Shown in pieces: positions 29,945-40,514 of a stretch of 64,000 nt of DNA. The notes under the pieces are model-generated. The model was not told the DNA's origin, made no database searches, and worked only from the letters and a program-made list of their open reading frames with translations. Numbering within the stretch: the first letter of the stretch is position 1; each line of letters starts with the position of its first letter. The DNA is from Actinomycetota bacterium (GTDB taxonomy: Bacteria > Actinomycetota > Acidimicrobiia > Spongiisociales > UBA5794). The position numbers were made by a program, and so were the translations under genes. The stretch lies in assembly GCA_013151445.1 (NCBI GenBank), contig JAADIG010000082.1, positions 1 to 64,000 on the forward strand, given 5' to 3'.

Positions 29945-30355
29945 TTAGTTGATCGACTTGATGTACGACACTACGTCAGCGATATCCGAATCTGACAGGC
30001 TCGGATTCCCACCCTTGGGTGGCATACCAACACCCGTCGTATTCGCCGGATCGCCGGGATCACGCCCGACCTTGATGAAGTCGACAAGCTCTTGCTCGCT
30101 CAGCCCAGCAACGAAATCGCTACCAACGATGGGTTTGCCAAGGCCAGTTACCCCAGTACCGTCTGGTGCGTGACACGCAGCGCAGGTACCGACATAGATC
30201 TTCTCGCCGGCTGCCACGTCACCGCCGCCCGAAGGCGCCTCTGTTGACTGCTCAGCGGGACTCGTGGTTGCGGGTGTTTCGGTGCTCGAACCACCTCCGC
30301 AAGCTGCGGCCACGAGGGCCAAAGCGAAGACGAGCATTGGTAGTTTCTTTGCCAT
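29945..30355 (-). CDS. c-type cytochrome lipoprotein
   Basis: Lipobox [17 protein letters not shown] haem motif, distal Met GMPPKGGNPSLSDSDIADVVSYI. Confidence 0.92.
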   Translation of the reverse strand: MAKKLPMLVFALALVAAACGGGSSTETPATTSPAEQSTEAPSGGGDVAAGEKIYVGTCAACHAPDGTGVTGLGKPIVGSDFVAGLSEQELVDFIKVGRDPGDPANTTGVGMPPKGGNPSLSDSDIADVVSYIKSIN

Positions 30356-30381
30356 AAAATCTCCTGTAGAAAGCGGCCGGA

Positions 30382-30392
30382 CGTTGACAACG
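30382..30392. promoter_or_regulatory. 11-bp inverted repeat upstream of cytochrome c gene
   Basis: CGTTG-A-CAACG; shares GTTGnCAAC core with the Rrf2 promoter palindrome. Confidence 0.4.
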
Positions 30393-30602
30393 GAAGATAC
30401 CGGGATGCAGTCCCAACCTGTAAGGGCCGAAAGACCTTTCTTTTGCGCATTCGATTTCTTTTCCCACTGACCGGTCACCACTTGATCACCATCTTTTTTG
30501 GATACCTACGACCGGAACTCGCCATTCCAGGTAGCTGGGACGTGTCATCAACACAACCAGTCCGGCACCGGGTACGTGACAGCGAGTCTCGTTGCTGGCA
30601 CC

Positions 30603-31958
30603 CTATCCGACGATTACACCCTTGCTGAGGTCACGGTGACGGCTCAGGGTTTCATCGAGATCGATGGTCTGAAGCACTCGGTTCTCGACAACAACGCGAC
30701 CATTGATAACCGAGAAAGATACCGTTGTGGGGGCACAGAACACGAGGGCGGCGACCGGATCATGAAGTGCACCGGTGTAGGCGATATCGTTGAGATCGAA
30801 TCCGACGATGTCGGCGGCCTTACCGACGGAGATGGTACCGATATCGGACCGACCGAGTACCTCCGCTCCCCCGATTGTGGCGAGTTCCAGGGCCCGCATA
30901 TGGGAAAAAAGCGTTGAGTGGCGCGCCACACGTTGTAACAGCATGGTTTGGCGGACCTCGCCGAGCATGTGGGAACCGTCGTTGCTTGCTGAACCGTCAA
31001 CGCCAATACCGACCCGGGCGTCGGTGTCCACCAAGCTGGTGACCGGGGCAATCCCGCTAGCGAGGCGCATATTGCTTGTGGGGCAGTGCGCAACACCGGT
31101 CCTCGTCGACCCGACTAGCTTCACTTCTTCCTCACTGAGCACGACACCATGCGCCCACCATACGTCGCTACCAACCCAGCCGAGATCCTCGGCGTAGGCA
31201 ACTGGTTTGTGGCCGAAGGTTTCCAGGCAGAAGGTCTGCTCGTCGTGAGTTTCGGCGAGATGGGTGTGCATTGCGACGCCATAGTGGCGGGCAAGGACAG
31301 CGGACTCACGCATCAGATCTGCGGTGACAGAGAAGGGCGAACAAGGCGCCACGACAAGACGGGTCATCGCAAACTCCGCAGGATCGTGATGTTCTTCGAT
31401 CGCCCGCGCAGTGTCCTGGAGGATCTCATCTGCGCTCTGTACGACCGAATCGGGGGGTAGGCCGCCGTCACTCTCGCCCAAAGACATTGATCCTCGGGCA
31501 GCGTGGAACCGCATCCCGATATCCGCACCGGCGCGGATCTCGTCATCGATGCTGGCGTCATTTGGAAACAGGTAAAGGTGATCACTCGTGGTTGTACATC
31601 CGGAGAGCATCAACTCTGCCATCCCCACAAGAGCACTTGTGTAGACGGACTCGGCCGTGAGTCGGGCCCACATCGGGTACAGCGTCGTCAGCCATGGGAA
31701 GAGTTCGGACCCCGTGGCAACCGCACGGGTCAGGGTCTGATAGAGATGATGATGTGTGTTCACCAAACCCGGTATGACAACATGGTCCGCAGCATTAACA
31801 ATGCGGTCGGCGTCGAGATATTCGCATGGAATGTCGTCTGTTGGCCCGACCCAGGCGATGACGTTTGCGTGAACCGCGATAGCAGCGTCGGACAGGGTTT
31901 CCCCGGTCCGTGCATTCAACAGCACGGCCCGGATGTGATGGATGAGGAGTGTGGCCAT
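30603..31958 (-). CDS. amidohydrolase family protein (8-oxoguanine deaminase/atrazine chlorohydrolase-like)
   Basis: HVVIPGLVNTHHHLYQTLTRAV, MHTHLAET, VAHCPTSNMRLASGIAPV. Confidence 0.88.
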   Translation of the reverse strand: MATLLIHHIRAVLLNARTGETLSDAAIAVHANVIAWVGPTDDIPCEYLDADRIVNAADHVVIPGLVNTHHHLYQTLTRAVATGSELFPWLTTLYPMWARLTAESVYTSALVGMAELMLSGCTTTSDHLYLFPNDASIDDEIRAGADIGMRFHAARGSMSLGESDGGLPPDSVVQSADEILQDTARAIEEHHDPAEFAMTRLVVAPCSPFSVTADLMRESAVLARHYGVAMHTHLAETHDEQTFCLETFGHKPVAYAEDLGWVGSDVWWAHGVVLSEEEVKLVGSTRTGVAHCPTSNMRLASGIAPVTSLVDTDARVGIGVDGSASNDGSHMLGEVRQTMLLQRVARHSTLFSHMRALELATIGGAEVLGRSDIGTISVGKAADIVGFDLNDIAYTGALHDPVAALVFCAPTTVSFSVINGRVVVENRVLQTIDLDETLSRHRDLSKGVIVG

Positions 31959-32113
31959 GGCGGAATCCTAGGCTGAGTGTCGACAGAAACCGGACCAGTT
32001 CATGACCGGATGGATCCAACCGACCCCGGTAGTTATCGGTTCCGCCTTGCCCACTGGCGGCATCCCGTCACTCCCAGCAACACAATGTTTCGACCTATGC
32101 GGACTCGTAACTA

Positions 32114-32620
32114 TCAGTTCTTGATGACGTAGGTCTTTGCGATCATGTCATGGACACCCTGCCCGTACTCCTGGAACAGGATCGGCAGGTACACCGCGGC
32201 GGTTAACCAGAAGAGCAGCCCACCACCGACCCCGGAGAGATACCCCGCCGCGGCCGGGACCACCCAGCGAACTCCAGCGACAGAGAAACCCGGGATACCG
32301 GCATGTCGCGTCGGCACGACTCTGGTGCCGACAACCATCTTCCCCGGAGTTTGTCCTCGCGTCCCTATGAAGTAGATCTCATAACCCGCACCAATAATGA
32401 ACGAACCCACCGCGAACCAACCGGGAGGGTTTTCGAGAAGCGTCGTTTCACCGCTGAACGTATCTCTGATCGAACCGAGTACATCGAAACCACTGAGGGT
32501 CGCGAGTGCCGCGGATACCGCCAGGAGGATCAGACTATCGATGACGGCACCCCCGACACGCTGCCAGCGTGTCGCCACAACGTACTCCTCGCCAGCGATC
32601 GTGACCGGTCTCAGCCCCAT
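32114..32620 (-). CDS. RDD family membrane protein
   Basis: ATRWQRVGGAVIDSLILLAV and GTRGQTPGKMVVGTRVV. Confidence 0.85.
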   Translation of the reverse strand: MGLRPVTIAGEEYVVATRWQRVGGAVIDSLILLAVSAALATLSGFDVLGSIRDTFSGETTLLENPPGWFAVGSFIIGAGYEIYFIGTRGQTPGKMVVGTRVVPTRHAGIPGFSVAGVRWVVPAAAGYLSGVGGGLLFWLTAAVYLPILFQEYGQGVHDMIAKTYVIKN

Positions 32621-32777
32621 GTTGCTTGCTCCCGCTCTCGGACGTGTCGTCGGATAGTACCGAACTCAGAACGGACGTGTGGAGAAGAGTTGACAGCGAC
32701 GAAGGGCTCGGAATCGGGCCCGATCAACCGGGGATAGAACCCACCACGACTACAGCGAAAACGTGGTTTGTTAGGAG

Positions 32778-33209
32778 CTACTGGGTCTGTTTAGCGGCGG
32801 GTTTGAACGTTGCTGCCCTGATCTTTGCAAAACGCGACTGCGGCGGGTTCGGATCGTAGGTCTCTTCGAGGACCGTGAGCTCGACACCGCCGACAATGTC
32901 GGAAATCAGGTTGTAGACGATCGCTCCGAGTGTCATCGCGGCGGTTGCCATGACGGTCCAGATGATGGCGAGATAACGCACGATCGTCATGTACAGGTCG
33001 CCATCGGGTGTGTACACAACATCCACAGCGGAGAACACCTCACTGATGGACTGTGGGATGCCGCGCTGGTCAAGAATCGACCACATCACCCACACACCCA
33101 AGGCAAAAATGAGGGCAGCAATAGCGTTAAAGATCAACGCTACTTTGAACACTGTCCACGGGTCGATCTTACGGACGACCCTTCTGACGCGACGCACTGG
33201 CATGCGCAC
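32778..33209 (-). CDS. DUF3566-like membrane protein adjacent to gyrA
   Basis: VRKIDPWTVFKVALIFNAIAALIFALGVWVMW; typical actinobacterial position beside gyrA. Confidence 0.85.
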   Translation of the reverse strand: MRMPVRRVRRVVRKIDPWTVFKVALIFNAIAALIFALGVWVMWSILDQRGIPQSISEVFSAVDVVYTPDGDLYMTIVRYLAIIWTVMATAAMTLGAIVYNLISDIVGGVELTVLEETYDPNPPQSRFAKIRAATFKPAAKQTQ

Positions 33210-33304
33210 TCCTTATCGAATGAAGAATTAGTGTACCCGCGGACGGAACCAACCCATGTCAACCCTAGAACGATCGATCATGCTATCTGGGTTCCCGATC
33301 GTTT

Positions 33305-35740
33305 CTACTCCTCGTCCTCATCTTCCGACGGGACCAGAGCGACCGCGGTAAGCACTGCTCCATCCTCAAGGTTCATGATCTTCACACCGGTCGAGTCACG
33401 ACGTTGGCGCGAGATCGAATTGATCGGTTGACGGATCACAATTCCATCCGATGAGGTGACGAATATTTCGTCGCCGGGAGATACCATCCTGGCCGCGACG
33501 AGGTCACCGCGAACCCTGGTGAGCTTCATCGCCTTCACTCCCATGCCGCCACGTTTCTGCTTCGGGAACTCCGCCATCTTTGTACGCTTGCCGTAACCAC
33601 CGGATGTCAGCAGCACGATGTCGTCGCCATCGTCAACACATGCCGCGGCGACAACCTCATCACCGTCTTTGAGCCGAATGCCCCTCACCCCTTGAGTATC
33701 GCGACCCATCGGTCGGGCATCCGATTCGGCGAACCGGATACCTTGGCCCTTCTTGGTGAACATCACAAGATCGTTGTCACCAGCCGTTGCTCGGACCGCA
33801 ACCACCTCATCACCCTCCTGGAGTCGGATGGCATTGAGCACCGAGTTCCGCGAGTCGTACTCCTTGAAGGCCGTCTTTTTCACCTGCCCGAGCTTGGTGA
33901 ACGCGACCAGATGTTTGAAGGTCTCGTAGTCCCGGGTGTCGATGATCGCCTCGATAACCTCATCGGGCTCCATCGGAAGTACGGACTGGACGAGGACACC
34001 CTTTGCGGTGCGTTCCTTACGCGGAATCTCGTGTGCCCTGACCCTGTACACCTTTCCGCGGTTCGTGAAGAACAACAGATAGGCATGTGCCGAGGTGTGT
34101 AACAGAGTCGAGATGATGTCGTCCTCTCGAATGTTCGCCCCCTTCACCCCGCGGCCGCCTCGACCTTGAGTTTTATAGGTCCGAGCAAGCACCGACTTCA
34201 CGTAACCATTCGCCGTGATAGATACGACGATCTCTTCGTCGGCGATGAGATCCTCCAGGGACATATCACCGGTGTCGGGAATGATCCGGCTCCGACGCGC
34301 ATCACCAAACTTCTCGCGGATGGCACGCAGCTCCTCGGAAACAATCGCACGACGACGATCTTCTGAGTCAAGCACCGACTTGAGGTCGGCGATGAGTGCC
34401 TGGAGATCGTTCCATTCATCTCGAAGTTTGTCGGTCTCGAGGGCGGTCAGGCGGCGCAGCGGCATGTCGAGAATGTGGTTCGTCTGGATGATTGACAGTT
34501 CGAATCGGGTCATGAGACTCGACCTGGCGATATCAACGTCTGCGGACTGACGGATGATCTTCACTACTTCGTCGATATTGTCGAGGGCTATGAGGAGACC
34601 CTCGACAATGTGAGCGCGTTCCTCTGCCTTGCGTAGCCGGAATGCTGCGCGTCTTTCCACGACTTCGAGCTGGTGAATCACATAGTGATGAATCATCGGA
34701 CCGATGCCCATGGTGCGCGGAACACCATCGACGAGCGCAATTGCATTCACCGCAAAGGTATCTTCGAGTTGGGTGTGCTTGAACAACAGATTGAGTTCCA
34801 CCTGTGGACGTGCATCCCGCTTGAGCTCGATGACAAGACGGGTTTCCTTCCCAGACTCATCGCGCAGATCCGCGACACCGGTGACCACCTTGCTGCGAAC
34901 GAGTTCGGCGATCTTCGCCATGATTCGATCACGGGACACCTGGTAGGGAATCTCTGTCACAATGATTGCGGTCCGACCCTTTCGGATCTCCACAATGTCT
35001 GTCACGGCCCGCATCCGGACGGACCCACGTCCAGTTAACAGAGCCTCACGGACGCCGCGGTTTCCGAGGATGTACGCACCGCTCGGGAAGTCCGGTCCCT
35101 TGACGAACTCCAACATGTCTTCGCTCGTCGCATCGGGGTTTTCAATCGCCAGCAACGTCGCATCGCAAATCTCACCAAGGTTGTGAGGTGGAATGTTTGT
35201 TGCCATACCGACGGCAATACCGGTAGATCCATTGACCAGCAGATTCGGGTAGCGCGAAGGCATCACCGTTGGTTCTTGGCGTTCGCCGGAGTAGTTGTCA
35301 ACGAAGTCAACGGTGTCTTCGTTGATACCGTCGAGGAGGTGCATCGCAAGTGGCGCCATCCGTGCCTCGGTATAACGCATCGCGGCGGGGGGATCGTCAA
35401 CAGTCCCGAAGTTTCCCTGTGGCTGTATCAGCGGGTACCGCGACGAGAAGTCTTGACCAAGACGTACAAGAGCGTCATAGATCGCATCGTTGGAGTGTGG
35501 ATGGAACCAACCCATCACGTCCCCGATGACACGAGCACACTTGCGAAATGGAGTACCCGGCCGAATCCCCGAGTCGTACATCGAGAACAGGATGCGGCGG
35601 TGAACCGGTTTCAGACCGTCACGGACATCGGGAAGTGCCCGTGACACAATGACGGACATGGCGTACTCAAGAAATGAGTTGCGCATCTCGGTCCGAATAT
35701 CGATCGGGATGATCTGTTCAGAGGTGGTTTCTTCTGGCAT
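33305..35740 (-). CDS. gyrA: DNA gyrase subunit A
   Basis: MSVIVSRALPDVRDGLKPVHRRILFSMYDSGI, GNFGTVDDPPAAMRYTEARM. Confidence 0.98.
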   Translation of the reverse strand: MPEETTSEQIIPIDIRTEMRNSFLEYAMSVIVSRALPDVRDGLKPVHRRILFSMYDSGIRPGTPFRKCARVIGDVMGWFHPHSNDAIYDALVRLGQDFSSRYPLIQPQGNFGTVDDPPAAMRYTEARMAPLAMHLLDGINEDTVDFVDNYSGERQEPTVMPSRYPNLLVNGSTGIAVGMATNIPPHNLGEICDATLLAIENPDATSEDMLEFVKGPDFPSGAYILGNRGVREALLTGRGSVRMRAVTDIVEIRKGRTAIIVTEIPYQVSRDRIMAKIAELVRSKVVTGVADLRDESGKETRLVIELKRDARPQVELNLLFKHTQLEDTFAVNAIALVDGVPRTMGIGPMIHHYVIHQLEVVERRAAFRLRKAEERAHIVEGLLIALDNIDEVVKIIRQSADVDIARSSLMTRFELSIIQTNHILDMPLRRLTALETDKLRDEWNDLQALIADLKSVLDSEDRRRAIVSEELRAIREKFGDARRSRIIPDTGDMSLEDLIADEEIVVSITANGYVKSVLARTYKTQGRGGRGVKGANIREDDIISTLLHTSAHAYLLFFTNRGKVYRVRAHEIPRKERTAKGVLVQSVLPMEPDEVIEAIIDTRDYETFKHLVAFTKLGQVKKTAFKEYDSRNSVLNAIRLQEGDEVVAVRATAGDNDLVMFTKKGQGIRFAESDARPMGRDTQGVRGIRLKDGDEVVAAACVDDGDDIVLLTSGGYGKRTKMAEFPKQKRGGMGVKAMKLTRVRGDLVAARMVSPGDEIFVTSSDGIVIRQPINSISRQRRDSTGVKIMNLEDGAVLTAVALVPSEDEDEE

Positions 35741-35758
35741 GGTGTCACTCGCCTCCGC

Positions 35759-37816
<2,058 letters not shown>

Positions 37817-38170
37817 CTAATTGCGGCGACCGACACGGAGGCGAACTTTCGTGAATGGCAACGCACCCAACGTCGCCTCCAAGTCGTTTATCAGGGTCGC
37901 CGACTCGAATCGCAGCAGCGAGGCCACGGACCCGTTTTCGACCTCAACAATCAACGTGTCAGTATCGATCCGGACCGGCTGAGATCGCCCGGACCAACTC
38001 GGACCGGCGAGCTCTGGCCATGCGGTCTTGAGGTGGAGAAGCAGCCCGCCGGTGGTGCCCGCGATACGCGCAATGAGACCGTCGAGGACGTCACTTACGT
38101 TGATGAGGTCTCTCTTGTTCTTGTCATGCAAATACATACTCATGTGACGGTTCCTCCAGAAACCGACCAA
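37817..38170 (-). CDS. DUF721 (DciA-like) protein
   Basis: Position between gyrB and recF; DVLDGLIARIAG...VAWPELAGPSWSGRSQPVRI-like pattern; start uncertain (MSMYLHDKNKRD also possible). Confidence 0.7.
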   Translation of the reverse strand: MVGFWRNRHMSMYLHDKNKRDLINVSDVLDGLIARIAGTTGGLLLHLKTAWPELAGPSWSGRSQPVRIDTDTLIVEVENGSVASLLRFESATLINDLEATLGALPFTKVRLRVGRRN

Positions 38171-39237
38171 CGCCGCCCTCCCACAGGAACCTCATCTTCG
38201 CGTGCACTTGAGACAAAAACCTGTCCCCGCGGCATCAATGCCATGACACCATCGGCTCGCTCGATGTCCAGTTCCGAAAACACATCATCGAGTAACAACA
38301 CGGGCGGACGGCCGTGGCGCTCCTCCAGCAGGTAATACGCCGCAAGGCGCATGCTGAGGGCCACGGATCTCTGTTCCCCCTGACTCGCCTGATTCCTGGT
38401 CAGGCGATCGTCCAGCAGAAACGTCGGTTCGTCCCGGTGAGGACCGACGCTCGTGGATCTCATATCCATGTCTCTCTCGCGACGTCGTAGGAGGGCTTCG
38501 CGTAACAGGCTCTCAGCTTCGCTCTGAGGCGTGTTTGGAGTGCATCCCGCTGCCCAGGACGAGTCGTACCGCCACCCCAGGACACCGTTAGCTGAGGACA
38601 CCGTTGCGTACGACTCGCGAAGAACCGGAGCCATGGCAGTGAGCAACGTCAACCGGTGGAGCAATACTCGTGCACCAAACGTCGCAAGGCGCTCATCCCA
38701 GACATCGAGCGTCATAACGTCAACGGACCTACCCGCCTGTTTCAACAGGGAATTACGTTGCCGAAGAACCTTCTTGAACTGATCAATGTCTGCCCCAGTG
38801 GTCGGTGTCAGTTGGCTGGCAAGCTCATCAAGAAGCTCCCGTCGCCCGGCGGGCCCTCCCTTGACGATTCCAAGATCGTCGGGCAGGAAAGCAACCACCG
38901 GGAATTCGGCAGCAAGGACCGACGATCGCTGGGGACGCTTCCCGTTGAAGAGAACACGACGACGACCGTTGCGGGGAAGTTCAATTTCGATGCGCCCCTC
39001 CCCTGCGGCCCGCTCGATACCCAGACGGAGAACTGCCGCTTCAGCGTTTGTGGAAACCAGCGATTCGTCGGGACTTGACCGGAAGGATCGAAGCTTCGAC
39101 CCGTAGGCGATCGCCTCAAGGATATTCGTTTTCCCGGCCCCGTTCGGGCCAACGAGGATGTTCACGCCGATGTCGGGTTCAATCTCAAGGGAGTCATAGT
39201 TACGAAACCCGGAAAGGCGGAGCCACGCCAGATGCAC
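38140..39237 (-). CDS. recF: DNA replication and repair protein RecF
   Basis: LRLSGFRNYDSLEIEPDIGVNILVGPNGAGKTNILEAIAYGSKLRSFR, LLLDDVFSELD. Confidence 0.96.
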   Translation of the reverse strand: MHLAWLRLSGFRNYDSLEIEPDIGVNILVGPNGAGKTNILEAIAYGSKLRSFRSSPDESLVSTNAEAAVLRLGIERAAGEGRIEIELPRNGRRRVLFNGKRPQRSSVLAAEFPVVAFLPDDLGIVKGGPAGRRELLDELASQLTPTTGADIDQFKKVLRQRNSLLKQAGRSVDVMTLDVWDERLATFGARVLLHRLTLLTAMAPVLRESYATVSSANGVLGWRYDSSWAAGCTPNTPQSEAESLLREALLRRRERDMDMRSTSVGPHRDEPTFLLDDRLTRNQASQGEQRSVALSMRLAAYYLLEERHGRPPVLLLDDVFSELDIERADGVMALMPRGQVFVSSAREDEVPVGGRRWSVSGGTVT

Positions 39238-39248
39238 GGACGACCGTC

Positions 39249-40328
39249 TTACAGACGAACCGGCATCAGCAGGTAACGGAAGTTCTCCTCACCCTCACCG
39301 TGCATGAGACCGGGTTTCAGAGGATCGGACGTATCCAATACGACATTGTCTGTGGTGATGGCCTGGACGCCGTCTGTGAGATATCGCGTGTTGAACGCAA
39401 TTGTCATTTCGTCGCCGGTGTAATCGCCCTCGATTTGCTCGGTCTCCTCGCCGACCTCCTGACGGCTAACCGAGAGTTCGGCGCCACCACTACGCAGGTG
39501 AAAACGAATCGGGATGTGATCTTCTGCGACGAGCGAAGCACGACTTACGGCATCAACAAGACTGGCCCTGTCGACGACCAGGCGGGCCGGGTAACTATCG
39601 GGAATCAGTTGACGATAGTTTGGGAAGGTCGCCTCGATGATTCGCACCGTAAGAGAACCACGCCCTGAGGTGAAGGTCGCATCGCGATCCGTAATCATGA
39701 CCTGCATCTCATCGTCCGCTATCGACCGACCCAGCTCCCGCAGAGCCCGGTACGGAATAAGTGCCGTTGCGGGTCCATCGACACCGGGCAGGTCACAAAC
39801 GGCAAGGCGATACGAATCTGTTGCGACAAGACGCAACCCATCATCGGTTTTCTCGAACAAAACACCCGTCAGCGTTGGCCGTGCTTCATCGGTAGATGCG
39901 GCAACTCCGACCTGGGAAAGTGCCTTGATGAAGGACTTCGAATCGACCGAGAAACCATCGCCGCCCTCACTGATGGAGAGCGTCGGAAAATCCTCAACAT
40001 TCATTTCACGAAGACGGAACCGGGGACCGTTGCCGGTGATCTCAACCTCACCGTCCGACGCCGTGATGGCGACTGCCCCGGACGGCAGCCTCTTGACAGC
40101 ATCCGCCGCGAGTTTGGCGGGAATTACGGTCTTGCCCTCCTCGAGCACCTCGACCTTGAGGGTCGTTCGAATGGTTATCTCAGTGTCAGTTCCGGTCACA
40201 CGAAGTTCGTCGCCGGACACCTCACACAACAGACCCTGAAGGATCGGAAGCGGGGACCGATTGCCCACGGCCCGCGCTGCTCGCGCCAACACGTCGGCAA
40301 GGTCATCTCTCTCAGCTCTGATACGCAC
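39249..40328 (-). CDS. dnaN: DNA polymerase III beta subunit (sliding clamp)
   Basis: MRIRAERDDLADVLARAARAVGNRSPLPILQGLL, C-terminal RYLLMPVRL. Confidence 0.97.
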   Translation of the reverse strand: MRIRAERDDLADVLARAARAVGNRSPLPILQGLLCEVSGDELRVTGTDTEITIRTTLKVEVLEEGKTVIPAKLAADAVKRLPSGAVAITASDGEVEITGNGPRFRLREMNVEDFPTLSISEGGDGFSVDSKSFIKALSQVGVAASTDEARPTLTGVLFEKTDDGLRLVATDSYRLAVCDLPGVDGPATALIPYRALRELGRSIADDEMQVMITDRDATFTSGRGSLTVRIIEATFPNYRQLIPDSYPARLVVDRASLVDAVSRASLVAEDHIPIRFHLRSGGAELSVSRQEVGEETEQIEGDYTGDEMTIAFNTRYLTDGVQAITTDNVVLDTSDPLKPGLMHGEGEENFRYLLMPVRL

Positions 40329-40514
40329 AGTTGTTCACCTGCTATTGCTTTATTAATTATCTAAGTTAGTAGTAGTTGTAGTAGGCCCTGTGGATTGTGG
40401 ATAAGTCCCCATATCCATTGTCACACCAGGGTTTTGTTGTACACATGGTGCCGTGGAGAAGTCATAGTTGTCCACTGCACCGCGGACTGGTGCGGGCTTT
40501 CCTGTGGAGAACAT
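40329..40514. other. oriC: dnaA-dnaN intergenic region, probable oriC unwinding site
   Basis: Perfect DnaA box TTATCCACA (rc) 40396-40404, overlapping CAATCCACA box 40389-40397, TTGTCCACT 40468-40476, TTCTCCACA (rc) 40503-40511, DnaA-trio-like TAG repeats 40367-40384 and AT-rich 40341-40366. Confidence 0.8.

Noticed and set aside
32621-32777. Possible tRNA or small RNA between the RDD and DUF3566 genes
   Set aside because: No cloverleaf-compatible T-arm or anticodon arm could be recognised by eye.
33270-33310. GAACGATCG...CGATCGTTTC inverted repeat at the 3' end of gyrA
   Set aside because: Long loop and no T-tract on the minus strand; too weak to call a terminator.
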